In this document: in pieces, positions 15,537 through 23,834 of the stretch | Numbering within the stretch: the first letter of the stretch is position 1 | Layout: every line of letters starts with the position of its first letter | Source: JACKAN01 sp964502735 | GTDB taxonomy: Bacteria; Bdellovibrionota; Bdellovibrionia; Bdellovibrionales; UBA1609 | DNA length: 64,000 nt | NCBI GenBank assembly: GCA_964502735.1 | Contig: CAZCYD010000005.1 | Location: 1 to 64,000, forward strand | Direction: 5' to 3' | Notes under the pieces: generated by a model | What the model was told of the DNA's origin: nothing | Database searches by the model: none | Seen by the model: only the letters and a program-made list of their open reading frames with translations | Made by a program: the position numbers and the translations under genes

Positions 15537-16218
15537 CTCCGCCCATAAGGGTTTTGTATTCGAGCTTTTTAAAGCGTTGGGTTTGGGCCATGATATCAAT
15601 AAATTTTTCTCGACAAGGAAATGTGGAAGAGGACTTGTTTAGATACTCATAGGCTTCACGATTGCCACTCACCCAACCGCCAAGTCTGGGGACAACGTGT
15701 TTAAAATAAATTTGTATAGCTGAACCCAATAAAGGAGTCGACATCTCTCCAGTTTCCAAAATCATCACAACGCCATTAGGTTTTGTGACTCTGGCCATTT
15801 CACTAATCGCTTTTTGAGGGTCTTTTACGTTACGTATACCATAGGCCATACTTGTGACATCAAATTCATTGTTCGAATAAGACAACAGCGTGGCATCGCC
15901 GATATCAAATTGGATATCTAGGTTTTCCTTTTCGGCTTTCTTTTTTCCAACTTCAAGCATTTCAGGACAGAAATCAGAAGACACAACCCGACCTGAGGGT
16001 CCAAGGGCTTTTCTAAATTCAATGGCTAGGTCTGCGGTTCCACTCGCACAATCCAGAACTTTGGCTCCAACCTTTAGATCTGACCACTGAACAAGTTTTT
16101 TTCTCCAGCTATGAGCCATGCCCAGGGTGATTACATCATTAGCGCGATCGTAAGTTTGAGAAATAGAGCCAAAGAGGTTTTTTATTTCTGTTGGGTTTCT
16201 GTGGTGCTCATAGGCCAT
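15505..16218 (-). CDS. menG: Demethylmenaquinone methyltransferase (UbiE/MenG)
   Basis: SAM-dependent methyltransferase that completes menaquinone by methylating demethylmenaquinone. The UbiE motifs are present: FGSISQTYDRANDVITLGMAHSWR at residues 15-38, the SAM loop KVLDCASGTADLAIEF at about 54-69, and FDVTSMAYGIRNVKDPQKAI near 119-138. It has 237 residues, full length. In this genome the nearby men genes make the menaquinone role more likely than ubiquinone. It lies 23 bp downstream of the DAHP synthase gene on the same strand. Its 3' end is duplicated at 14337-14387. Confidence 0.93.
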   Translation of the reverse strand: MAYEHHRNPTEIKNLFGSISQTYDRANDVITLGMAHSWRKKLVQWSDLKVGAKVLDCASGTADLAIEFRKALGPSGRVVSSDFCPEMLEVGKKKAEKENLDIQFDIGDATLLSYSNNEFDVTSMAYGIRNVKDPQKAISEMARVTKPNGVVMILETGEMSTPLLGSAIQIYFKHVVPRLGGWVSGNREAYEYLNKSSSTFPCREKFIDIMAQTQRFKKLEYKTLMGGASYIYKGLVS

Positions 16219-16241
16219 GAGAACTCCTCAAGTTTAAAAAG

Positions 16242-17039
16242 TTAAGTTGTAAGATTTCTTCCTAGCGCGGGTAAAATTTTACGAAGTTGAGACATTAGGG
16301 TTTCGAATTTTTTAAAATCTAGGGCCTGAAAACCATCAGACAAGGCTTGCGAGGGATTGGGGTGAACCTCAACCATAAGCCCATCTGCACCAGCCGCTGC
16401 CGCAGCTAAGGCCATGGGAATGACTAAATCGCAGTCTCCTGTGGCGTGGGAAGGATCTGCAAAAATAGGGATGTCGGAGTGTTTTTTTACATAGGCAATG
16501 GCATTTAAATCAAAAGTGTTTCGAGTAGCGGTTTCAAAAGTTCTAATACCTCTTTCGCACAGAATGACATTCTTGTTGCCGCCATTTCGAATGTAATCGG
16601 CAGCGTGTAACCACTCTTCAATAAGTCCCGAGAATCCGCGCTTTAAAACAACGGGTTTGTTGACGCCCCCTAACTCTTTCAATAAGGAGTAGTTGTGCAT
16701 ATTGCGCGACCCGACTTGAAAGGCATCGACAAGTTCGTAGAAGTCGCCAATTTGCCTAGCGTCTGTAACTTCAGAAATAAATTGAATATTTTGTTCAGCT
16801 TTGACTTGCTTTACGATTTCAAAGGCTTCTGCCCCGAGTCCCTGAAAACTATTAGGTTTTGTGCGAAGCTTGTACATGCCACCGCGAATCCAGGACGCCC
16901 CCATATCAGAAACAAATTTTGCCGTCTGTGAGAATTGATCATAGCTTTCAATGGAGCAGGGGCCAGCAATTACGCAAAAGCCCTCACCATCAAGCCTCGT
17001 TGGCCCGAATTTCACAGTTTCAGTTTTACTCATACCCAT
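16242..17039 (-). CDS. aroF: 3-Deoxy-7-phosphoheptulonate (DAHP) synthase, AroA-I-beta/KDO8P-like type
   Basis: Condenses phosphoenolpyruvate with erythrose 4-phosphate, the entry step of the shikimate pathway. The core of the short family is present: CVIAGPCSIESYDQF at residues about 22-36, RGGMYKLRTKPNSFQGLG near 53-70, QVGSRNMHNYSLL, VVLKRGFSG, and PIFADPSHATG with the metal-binding His. It has 265 residues and no N-terminal regulatory (ACT or chorismate mutase) domain, so feedback control through such a domain is not expected. Two in-frame ATGs (17039 and 17033) lie only about 30 bp from the divergent menF start. Confidence 0.93.
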   Translation of the reverse strand: MGMSKTETVKFGPTRLDGEGFCVIAGPCSIESYDQFSQTAKFVSDMGASWIRGGMYKLRTKPNSFQGLGAEAFEIVKQVKAEQNIQFISEVTDARQIGDFYELVDAFQVGSRNMHNYSLLKELGGVNKPVVLKRGFSGLIEEWLHAADYIRNGGNKNVILCERGIRTFETATRNTFDLNAIAYVKKHSDIPIFADPSHATGDCDLVIPMALAAAAAGADGLMVEVHPNPSQALSDGFQALDFKKFETLMSQLRKILPALGRNLTT

Positions 17040-17068
17040 AGGCTCTGCTATATCAGTTAATTAAGTTT

Positions 17069-18124
17069 ATGTCTGTATTTGATAATGAGAATCTTAACAA
17101 TTTTTTGTCCACAGGGGCCTTTATATCCATGAATGATGGGACTTGGCTGCTGGCTTGGAATGACAAAACAAATTATGCTTCGCGTAATTGTACGGGCGCA
17201 TCATTCTATCTATCTGAATTTTTTGAAGAAAGTGGTAGATGGCAAGAGTTTTTGTCGAGCGTGCGACTCCCCACGGACGAGATCTGCCGCATTTTTAAAC
17301 AGAATTTGAAAGATGCAAAAGATGAGAAAGAGGTGACCTCACAAGTTCGAAGCTGGCAAGAGCCTGATTTTGATGAGTTTGCCAATTACTTCAAGAGGTT
17401 TAAAGAAGACGGTGGGCTTGAAAAGATTGTGCCCGTAGTATTTTCAGAGTCTGATGGCCAACCGAACCTAACAGAAAAGGTGCGAATCTTAATAAAATTA
17501 TTGGAACTTCCGCCGGATGTTTATGCTTATGGATATTGGAGCGACTCAGAAAATATTGGTTTTGTTGGGGCCAGTCCAGAGCTACTTTTTTCTCGAAAAG
17601 GGTCTCAGATATCGACCATGGCACTTGCTGGGACTTCTCAGAAAGGAGAGGCCACCTCTTTGTTAGAGGACCCAAAAGAGCAGAAAGAGCATTCTTACGT
17701 TATTGAGGATATTAATCAGAAATTGTCAAACTGCCGACTCCAGTGGCAACTGACTCATGAGTGGGAGGTGGGCAACCTTAAGCACTTGCGCACTTACAGC
17801 ACGGGGCACTGTGAATGGGCCGCCGAAGATTTAATAAACAGGTTGCATCCCACTTCAGCCCTGGGAGGGGCACCTGGCCGTCTTCCTATGTCAAAAATGG
17901 CAGAGTATTGTAACGCAAATAAAAGGAAATTTTTTGGAGCTCCCTTTGGGGTGAGAACTGAGAAGGAAGAGTTAATCATAGTCTCCTTGAGAAATATTCA
18001 ATGGTTTGATGGCAAAACCTATTTGGGCTCTGGCTGTGGTCTTATAAAAGAAAGCTCCCTTGAAAAAGAGTGGAAGGAGTTGGGAATTAAGAGATCCTTC
18101 ACTAGGAGTTTTTTAAACATATGA
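17069..18124 (+). CDS. menF: Isochorismate synthase
   Basis: Chorismate-binding enzyme converting chorismate to isochorismate, the first committed menaquinone step. The C-terminal core carries FVGASPELLFSRKG, MALAGTSQKGE, LHPTSALGGAPG, FFGAPFGVR and the terminal GSGCGLIKESSLEKEWKE, in family order. The segment between the HPT motif and the FFGAPFG motif is divergent: where MenF proteins usually have an E-x3-R pattern, this one shows Asn at the Glu position before Lys-Arg. It has 351 residues, on the short side. The stop overlaps the menD ATG by 4 bp (ATGA). Specificity is inferred from the men context. Confidence 0.88.
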   Translation: MSVFDNENLNNFLSTGAFISMNDGTWLLAWNDKTNYASRNCTGASFYLSEFFEESGRWQEFLSSVRLPTDEICRIFKQNLKDAKDEKEVTSQVRSWQEPDFDEFANYFKRFKEDGGLEKIVPVVFSESDGQPNLTEKVRILIKLLELPPDVYAYGYWSDSENIGFVGASPELLFSRKGSQISTMALAGTSQKGEATSLLEDPKEQKEHSYVIEDINQKLSNCRLQWQLTHEWEVGNLKHLRTYSTGHCEWAAEDLINRLHPTSALGGAPGRLPMSKMAEYCNANKRKFFGAPFGVRTEKEELIIVSLRNIQWFDGKTYLGSGCGLIKESSLEKEWKELGIKRSFTRSFLNI

Positions 18125-19818
18125 ACGTTGGAAAAAGCTTAGAGTGGATAGAAGTTCTTTATCAACAGGGAGTGCGTGAATTTTGTCTCTGTCCCGGAGG
18201 ACGAAATGCCCCTTTAGTGAAAGCCTTAAATTTGATAAAAAATATTCAGATTTATTTTTTTTATGACGAGCGTGCTGCAGGTTTTTTTGCCTTGGGTTGC
18301 AGCAAAAGGTCGGGAAGGCCAACGGCTGTGGTAACAACATCTGGAACTGCCGTTGCGAACTTGCTTCCCGCAACAGTTGAGGCTTACTATTCTGGGATTC
18401 CATTGGTTTTAGTAACGGCGGATCGACCCAAACACTATCGTTCTTCGGGGGCCCCGCAAAGTATAGAGCAAATAGGATTGTTCTCTCACTATGTCGGCAA
18501 GACTGTGGATATTGAAGTGGAATCAACTACTGGCATAGAAATAAATGGCATAGAAAATGAAATCAAAAATGAGATAGAAAATTCCGAGGCTTTTCAGTTA
18601 GCTGTTGATCGACCTACACATATCAATCTCTGTTTCGATGAGCCCTTGTTGTCGGATTGGAGGCAGATTGAAGAAAAGTATAAAAATGGGCTCGAAATTT
18701 TTCCTGAGCTTCGCGACTTGAAAAAAGAAAAACCTGTTGAAAACACTTTATTCGATTCAGATGCTACAAGTGGTTCAGAAAGTACATATTATGCAGAAAA
18801 TCACAATGAGGCGGGGACTCCACCTCTTGCCTCAATGGACCCACTTACAGCTTTAGATATTCAGAACTTGCGTCCCTTGGTTATGTTAGGGCCGGGATTA
18901 TTGCCTGATTTCGTCAAAACCATTCTAGCCGGTTGGAAGCTGCCAATTTATGCAGAAGCGGGAAGTTCTTTGCGAGAGAGTGCGTCTTTATCGCATTTAC
19001 TTTTACGTGGAGGGCCACAGGCCTTTCAAAAAATCGAACCTTTCAAAAAAATAGATGCAGTGATTCGCATTGGACAAATTCCCACACTAAGACTGTGGAG
19101 GGATTTGGAATTTAATTTAAAGGAATGGCCTGTCTTCAATTTTTCTCATCTTCCCTTTTCTGGCTTATCAAGGCTTCGGAATCCTCCCCTTCCTTATTCG
19201 TGCTTACAAAAAATAGTGGGACACTTTGGTTGGAGATTGGGGGAGGTTGAGGCCTTAGTTAAGGAGTCATGGGCTCATCAAGAAGTTTTAGATAAAAAAT
19301 TTTCGGACTATCCTTATAGTGAGGAAGCGTGGTTTAGAAAACTGAGCGAGTGGATTCCTGAGGGCTCCCAAGTTTTTTTGGGCAATAGTTTGCCGATCAG
19401 GGAATGGGATATCGCTGCGACAATAGTGGATAGAAATCTAAAAATCTACTGTAACCGTGGTGCCAATGGGATAGATGGTTTGATTTCTACAGCTTTGGGT
19501 TTGGCAAGTCAGAAGCAAGCCAACTTTGGTATTGTCGGAGACCTTTCCTGTTTGTACGACATGAACGCCTTTCAAGTGTTAAATCAAGTGAAGGCTCCGT
19601 TTCATTTGGTTGTGATAAACAATGGTGGAGGAAAAATATTTAGCTCAATGTTTGGTGATAAAAATTTTGAAAATAGGCACAATCACAGTTTTTGCTCACT
19701 GGCTGAGATGTTTGATTTAGAATACCATCTTGTTGACAGGGAGCTCCCCACCAGTATGAGCCCCTCATCGAGTCTAATTGAAATTGTACCCAATTTAAAA
19801 GTTGAACCGTTGATTTAA
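18121..19818 (+). CDS. menD: SEPHCHC synthase (MenD), thiamine-diphosphate enzyme
   Basis: Adds 2-oxoglutarate-derived succinyl semialdehyde to isochorismate. Features: LCPGGRNAPL at residues about 22-31, FFYDERAAGFFALG with the cofactor-activating Glu, VTTSGTAVANLLPATVEAYY, VTADRP, and the C-terminal ThDP/Mg motif GDLSCLYDMNAFQ followed by VINNGGGKIFS. It has 565 residues, the normal length. Two stretches look inserted or low-complexity: the repeated Ile/Glu/Asn segment around residues 136-156 and a Ser/Glu/Asn-rich piece near 213-240. It is translationally coupled to menF. Confidence 0.93.
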   Translation: MNVGKSLEWIEVLYQQGVREFCLCPGGRNAPLVKALNLIKNIQIYFFYDERAAGFFALGCSKRSGRPTAVVTTSGTAVANLLPATVEAYYSGIPLVLVTADRPKHYRSSGAPQSIEQIGLFSHYVGKTVDIEVESTTGIEINGIENEIKNEIENSEAFQLAVDRPTHINLCFDEPLLSDWRQIEEKYKNGLEIFPELRDLKKEKPVENTLFDSDATSGSESTYYAENHNEAGTPPLASMDPLTALDIQNLRPLVMLGPGLLPDFVKTILAGWKLPIYAEAGSSLRESASLSHLLLRGGPQAFQKIEPFKKIDAVIRIGQIPTLRLWRDLEFNLKEWPVFNFSHLPFSGLSRLRNPPLPYSCLQKIVGHFGWRLGEVEALVKESWAHQEVLDKKFSDYPYSEEAWFRKLSEWIPEGSQVFLGNSLPIREWDIAATIVDRNLKIYCNRGANGIDGLISTALGLASQKQANFGIVGDLSCLYDMNAFQVLNQVKAPFHLVVINNGGGKIFSSMFGDKNFENRHNHSFCSLAEMFDLEYHLVDRELPTSMSPSSSLIEIVPNLKVEPLI

Positions 19819-19905
19819 GCCATTAATTTGAGATGTAAGACTGGACCGTAAGATTGAAATACAGGACTGAAATACAATGCTGATTAAAAGCCGAGCGAAG
19901 AAAAA

Positions 19906-20646
19906 GTGAAAAAAAAGTGTGACCTTTTAATTGTGTGTTTGCATGGTTTTTTAGGCCAGGGTGCAGATTGGCAAGAGATGAGAGTTCAAGTCGTGCAAGA
20001 GCATCCAGAGCTAAGAGTCGACTTCTTTTGTCCAAGTTTATTTGAGCCCTTTCACCCGCTGAGTCCCATACATATTAATTTTGAAGAATTCCCTAAACGC
20101 TTAATTGAGTTTTTGCGAAAGCAATATGAGTATAAAAAAATAATTCTTATCGGTTACTCCATGGGTGGGAGATTGGCTTTAAATTCGGTGGTTCAACAGC
20201 CCGATTTTTTTGACAGAGCCATTTTCATTTCTACCAATCCTGGTCTGCTAGGTCTCGAAGAGAGTAAAAAAAAGGCCGAAAATGACAAAATTTGGGGACA
20301 ACGATTCTTAAGTGAGGATTGGGAACCACTCTTGTCAGATTGGAATCAGCAGCCAGTTTTCTGGGGAAGTGAAGAACCTCCTCCATTTCGGGACGAGAAG
20401 TTGTTCTCTCGAGAGGCGTTGGCTGCGGCGTTGGTAGAATGGTCTGTGGCAAGGCAAGTCATAGACTTAGCAAAGCTTAAGGCAATAAAAACATCAAATA
20501 TTTGGGTAGTCGGAGAAAAAGATTCCAAATATGTTAAGATTCTCCAAACTTTAATGAAAATTGGGGTGGGAAGCTGTCACCAGATTTTTCCCAGCCGTGG
20601 GCATAGAATTTACGATATCCCAAGCCCCCTCCTATTTGGATTTTAG
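19906..20646 (+). CDS. menH: SHCHC synthase-like alpha/beta hydrolase (MenH)
   Basis: Probably eliminates pyruvate from SEPHCHC to give SHCHC. The 246-residue alpha/beta hydrolase fold shows the oxyanion segment CLHGFLGQGADWQEM, the nucleophile elbow GYSMGGRLALN (Ser in GYSMGG, typical of MenH) and a C-terminal His in SRGHRIYDIP. The GTG start at 19906 follows an 87-bp spacer behind menD that contains short imperfect repeats and no gene. Assignment rests on fold plus the position between menD and menB; general hydrolases look similar. Confidence 0.85.
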   Translation: MKKKCDLLIVCLHGFLGQGADWQEMRVQVVQEHPELRVDFFCPSLFEPFHPLSPIHINFEEFPKRLIEFLRKQYEYKKIILIGYSMGGRLALNSVVQQPDFFDRAIFISTNPGLLGLEESKKKAENDKIWGQRFLSEDWEPLLSDWNQQPVFWGSEEPPPFRDEKLFSREALAAALVEWSVARQVIDLAKLKAIKTSNIWVVGEKDSKYVKILQTLMKIGVGSCHQIFPSRGHRIYDIPSPLLFGF

Positions 20647-20658
20647 AGTGCCAATTTT

Positions 20659-20693
20659 TAAGGTGTAAGGTGTAAGGTGTAAGGTGTAAGGTG
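20659..20693. repeat. Five tandem copies of TAAGGTG
   Basis: A perfect 7-bp tandem array (35 bp) between menH and menB. The period is far too short for a CRISPR. It is a likely site for slipped-strand length variation. No function can be read from it. Confidence 0.95.
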
Positions 20694-20697
20694 CCCA

Positions 20698-20713
20698 ACT
20701 TAAGTACTTAAGT
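20698..20713. repeat. 16-bp perfect palindrome ACTTAAGTACTTAAGT
   Basis: A self-complementary AT-rich sequence directly after the TAAGGTG array. A further ACTTAAG copy follows at 20721-20727. It could be an operator or a weak hairpin in the menH-menB spacer. Confidence 0.7.
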
Positions 20714-20772
20714 TAGAGGTACTTAAGCTAAAGAATTTAAAACTTGAAGCCTTCTAGCCTGTGCATAACTGG

Positions 20773-20820
20773 TTGTCGTGTCTTCAATTTATGCTATGTA
20801 TGTTACGCTGCGAAAGCAGC
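20773..20820 (+). promoter_or_regulatory. Weak promoter candidate and GCTGC-GAAA-GCAGC hairpin upstream of menB
   Basis: TTGTCG (20773-20778) and TATGTA (20795-20800), 16 bp apart, are a mediocre -35/-10 pair. Just downstream, GCTGCGAAAGCAGC (20807-20820) forms a 5-bp stem with a GAAA tetraloop in the predicted menB leader. Function is inferred only. Confidence 0.3.
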
Positions 20821-20856
20821 CAGTCAGGGTAAAGTTTAGGGTAAGGAGCTTATTTT

Positions 20857-21669
20857 ATGTGGAATTCAATTAAGGATTATACTGATATTCGTTTAGAAAA
20901 AACAGAGGATGGAATTGCTAAAATCACTATTAATAGACCGGAAGTGCGCAATGCCTTTAGACCCCTAACGGTAAAAGAACTTCGAGACGCCTTCGAAGTT
21001 GTTCGCGAAGACTCTTCAGTTGGGGTAGTTATCCTTACGGGTGAGGGCAAAGAGGCTTTTTGTTCCGGTGGTGATCAAAAAGTTCGACAGCAGGCTGGTT
21101 ATGTTGGTGATGATGGCGTTCCTAGGCTCAATATTCTAGATGTACAAAAACAGATTAGAGCTCTCCCAAAGCCGGTGATAGCGATGGTGGCAGGTTATGC
21201 CATTGGTGGAGGGCATGTTCTTCATGTTGTGTGCGACTTAACTATTGCGGCGGACAACGCACGGTTTGGTCAAACTGGTCCAAAAGTTGGATCGTTTGAC
21301 GGGGGACTTGGTAGTAGTTATTTAGCGAGAATTGTAGGTCAAAAAAAAGCGAGAGAAATTTGGTACCTTTGTCGGCAATACAACGCCGATGAAGCCTTAG
21401 CTATGGGTTTAGTTAATAAAGTGGTTCCTTATGAAGAGCTGGAGCATGAAACACTCACGTGGGCTCGCGAAATGTTGGAACACTCACCTCTGGCTCTGCG
21501 CTGTTTAAAGACAGCTCTAAACGCGGATTGTGACGGGCAAATGGGGCTTTTAGATATGGCCGGAAATGCTACTTTACTCTACTACATGTCTGAAGAGGCG
21601 CAGGAAGGTAAGAATGCCTTTGTAGAGAAAAGGAAGCCTAACTTTAAAAAATTTCCTAGACTACCTTAG
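20857..21669 (+). CDS. menB: 1,4-Dihydroxy-2-naphthoyl-CoA synthase
   Basis: Crotonase-fold enzyme that closes o-succinylbenzoyl-CoA to DHNA-CoA. MenB signatures: RPEVRNAFRPLTVKEL at residues about 28-43, FCSGGDQKVR near 68-77, AMVAGYAIGGGHVLHVVCDLTIAADNARFGQTGPKVGSFDGG at about 109-150 and the C-terminal FVEKRKPNFKKFPRLP. It has 270 residues, normal. An AAGGAG ribosome-binding site lies about 9 bp before the ATG. MenA follows after 8 bp. Confidence 0.97.
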   Translation: MWNSIKDYTDIRLEKTEDGIAKITINRPEVRNAFRPLTVKELRDAFEVVREDSSVGVVILTGEGKEAFCSGGDQKVRQQAGYVGDDGVPRLNILDVQKQIRALPKPVIAMVAGYAIGGGHVLHVVCDLTIAADNARFGQTGPKVGSFDGGLGSSYLARIVGQKKAREIWYLCRQYNADEALAMGLVNKVVPYEELEHETLTWAREMLEHSPLALRCLKTALNADCDGQMGLLDMAGNATLLYYMSEEAQEGKNAFVEKRKPNFKKFPRLP

Positions 21670-21677
21670 AGCTTTGA

Positions 21678-22580
21678 GTGTTTAAAAATTTGTGGTTGGC
21701 ATTTCGCCCCAAAACTCTGACTGCGGCGATTGTTCCCATTTTTGTGGGAACGGCTCTTTCCTTCGTGGTCACAAATCAGGTATCAGTACAAGTTTTTGCT
21801 CTCACTTTTTTAGCTTCGTCGTTTATTCAGATCGCTACAAATTTGTTTAATGACGTCATTGATTTTAAAAAAGGAGCCGATCAAGAAACTAGAAAAGGTC
21901 CTCAAAGAGTCACCCAGTCAGGTGCTCTCACTGAGAGACAAGTGTACCTACTCGCTTTTGTTTTTGTTTTTGCGGCTTTCTTATGTGGAATTCCACTTGT
22001 TTTAAGAGGAGGAATTCCTATTGTGGCGATAGGTGTGATTTCTCTATTTTTGGCCTACGCCTACACCGGGGGGCCGGTTCCGCTGGCTTACAAGGGGTTG
22101 GGTGATATTTTTGTTATCTTATTTTTTGGTATCATAGCTGTAGCAGGAGTCTTTTATTTACACAACTTTCAGATTCATTTTCACGCCATTGTCGCTGGCT
22201 TGCAAATAGGTTTTCTGGCAACAGTGTTGATTGCCATTAACAATCTGCGAGACGTTGAAGAGGATCGGTTAGTGAACAAAAAAACATGGGCTGTAAGATT
22301 CGGCGCATCCTTCGTGAGATGGGAGGTTGCGGTCTTAGTTTTTAGTAGTTTTCTTTTAGGTTTGTATTGGATATTTCAGGGGTATATTTTGGTGGGCTTA
22401 CTGCCCCTAGTTTTGTTACCTATGGCCAAAAATTTAGTTTGGAATTTATTTAGAACAGAACCAAGTTCTATCTATAATCAATTTTTGGTGAAGGCCGCTG
22501 TTTTGCACCTTGTTTTTGGCTTGCAAATGACCGTAGGTTTCTTGCTTACCCCCTCTTTGGCTTTTCTACAGAGGCTTTAA
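21678..22580 (+). CDS. menA: 1,4-Dihydroxy-2-naphthoate polyprenyltransferase (MenA)
   Basis: UbiA-superfamily integral membrane enzyme that attaches the polyprenyl tail to DHNA. The first Asp-rich motif is NLFNDVIDFKKGAD (about residues 55-68), and the second is INNLRDVEEDR (about 194-204). Both are intact, and YAYTGGPVPLAYKGLGD matches the MenA pattern. It has eight or nine predicted membrane helices in 300 residues. The GTG start is 8 bp after menB. A second MenA-like gene lies at 26808; this copy has the canonical motifs and is the better candidate for the menaquinone step. Confidence 0.93.
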   Translation: MFKNLWLAFRPKTLTAAIVPIFVGTALSFVVTNQVSVQVFALTFLASSFIQIATNLFNDVIDFKKGADQETRKGPQRVTQSGALTERQVYLLAFVFVFAAFLCGIPLVLRGGIPIVAIGVISLFLAYAYTGGPVPLAYKGLGDIFVILFFGIIAVAGVFYLHNFQIHFHAIVAGLQIGFLATVLIAINNLRDVEEDRLVNKKTWAVRFGASFVRWEVAVLVFSSFLLGLYWIFQGYILVGLLPLVLLPMAKNLVWNLFRTEPSSIYNQFLVKAAVLHLVFGLQMTVGFLLTPSLAFLQRL

Positions 22581-22584
22581 TAAC

Positions 22585-22716
22585 TCCAATTTCAAAAAAG
22601 AATTGTCTAAATTTTTGTGAATGCACCTCACGCGCAGTTCGGCAGCCTTAAGGCTGCCGCTGTTTGAGCATGAGGTGCATTCACAAAAATTTAGACAATT
22701 CTTTTTTGAAATTGGA
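22585..22716. repeat. Large palindromic element, copy 1 (46-bp perfect arms around a 20-bp palindrome)
   Basis: Arms 22585-22630 and 22671-22716 are perfectly complementary over 46 bp. Between them is a second self-complementary sequence, CGGCAGCCTTAAGGCTGCCG (22640-22659), flanked by asymmetric linkers (22631-22639 and 22660-22670). The whole starts 4 bp after the menA stop and lies upstream of menC. A related element with the same plan occurs at 53921-54056. As RNA it would make a long stem closing on an inner hairpin; as DNA it could extrude a cruciform. Confidence 0.95.
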
Positions 22717-22778
22717 ATAAGCATCTTCATTGCTTTGCCAATGCCAAAGTGGCATATTTATTGTGATTTTAACTTAGA

Positions 22779-23834
22779 GTGGGAATTTTGAGCGGGAATG
22801 TAAAGATAAGAATGAAAGATAAGAATAAAGACATAACAAGAATATTTTACTTTAGGTATCAAAGTTTGTACGAATGTTCGCCGAATAGATGGGACAAGAG
22901 ATCCTACTCAGGACTCCTGTTGAAACTGACGGATGAGACGGGCCAGTCGGGATACGCTTCATACCACAGTCTGTCGGCATTTTCAGATCTGGAAGCTCAA
23001 GAGATGCTCCTATCCTTAAAAGAAAATAGAGAAGAGTCTCAACTTTTAAAGAGCTATCTCCATCAAGATCTGCAAAGTCGCAAACTAGAAATGGATGCAC
23101 TTGCTGGTGCCTTTCTGATTGAAAACCACAAACTATTACTGAATTTCACTCAGCTTAACCTCAACTCCCTACAGGTCTATGTTAATGAGGGCTTTCGCAT
23201 ATTTAAGCTTAAGATGGGTTCTAACATTGAGCAAGAGAGCAAGTGGATACAAAATTTGATTGTCTATTTTCAAAATCATAAGATTAAACTCCGTCTAGAT
23301 TTTAATGAAGCTCTAGGATTTGAAGAGTTTGATTCTTGGTGCAACAGGTACGTATTTCATCAACATGGAATTATTGACTACTATGAAGACCCCTGTGTTT
23401 ATGATGAGAGTCAATGGACAAGATGGAAAGACCTCGGGCTGTGTTTAGCGAAAGATCTGGTAGATTGCAAATATTTTGAAAAAACAGATTTTCCGGGAGT
23501 ACAGGTTCTAGTTCTTAAGCCTGCAAAATTAAATATTGTGGAATGGTTAAAAAGGTTAGATAACCCAAATGACTACAAATACGTTGTAACTCATTATATG
23601 GACTCTCCTTTGGGCGTAGCTCAAGCTGTAGCCAGTGCAATAAGATTTAAGTTTTTCGTAAAAGACAGACTCATCACTTGCGGACTTCTTCCTGTTGAGC
23701 AGCTGCAAATGCCTCTTGTTGCAGATGTTTTTAAAAGTCATATCAAAACATCAGGCCCACATTTGGTAATAGATGGGGGATTGGGGCTTGGCTATGAGAA
23801 GGAAATGAACAGTGTTAACTGGCAGCCCTTGTAG
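22779..23834 (+). CDS. menC: o-Succinylbenzoate synthase
   Basis: Enolase-superfamily enzyme that dehydrates SHCHC to o-succinylbenzoate. It carries the superfamily features FKLKMGS (about residues 145-151, proton-abstracting Lys), LRLDFNEALG (metal-ligand Asp), YYEDPC (metal-ligand Glu) and a downstream LAKDLVD. The GTG at 22779 is the longest start; an in-frame ATG at 22812 gives a product 11 residues shorter and is equally possible. The 3' end overlaps menE by 23 bp. The palindromic element at 22585-22716 separates it from menA. Confidence 0.85.
   Translation: MGILSGNVKIRMKDKNKDITRIFYFRYQSLYECSPNRWDKRSYSGLLLKLTDETGQSGYASYHSLSAFSDLEAQEMLLSLKENREESQLLKSYLHQDLQSRKLEMDALAGAFLIENHKLLLNFTQLNLNSLQVYVNEGFRIFKLKMGSNIEQESKWIQNLIVYFQNHKIKLRLDFNEALGFEEFDSWCNRYVFHQHGIIDYYEDPCVYDESQWTRWKDLGLCLAKDLVDCKYFEKTDFPGVQVLVLKPAKLNIVEWLKRLDNPNDYKYVVTHYMDSPLGVAQAVASAIRFKFFVKDRLITCGLLPVEQLQMPLVADVFKSHIKTSGPHLVIDGGLGLGYEKEMNSVNWQPL

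Noticed and set aside
20659..20693. Possible CRISPR-like array
   Set aside because: The repeat unit is 7 bp with no spacers; it is a simple tandem repeat.
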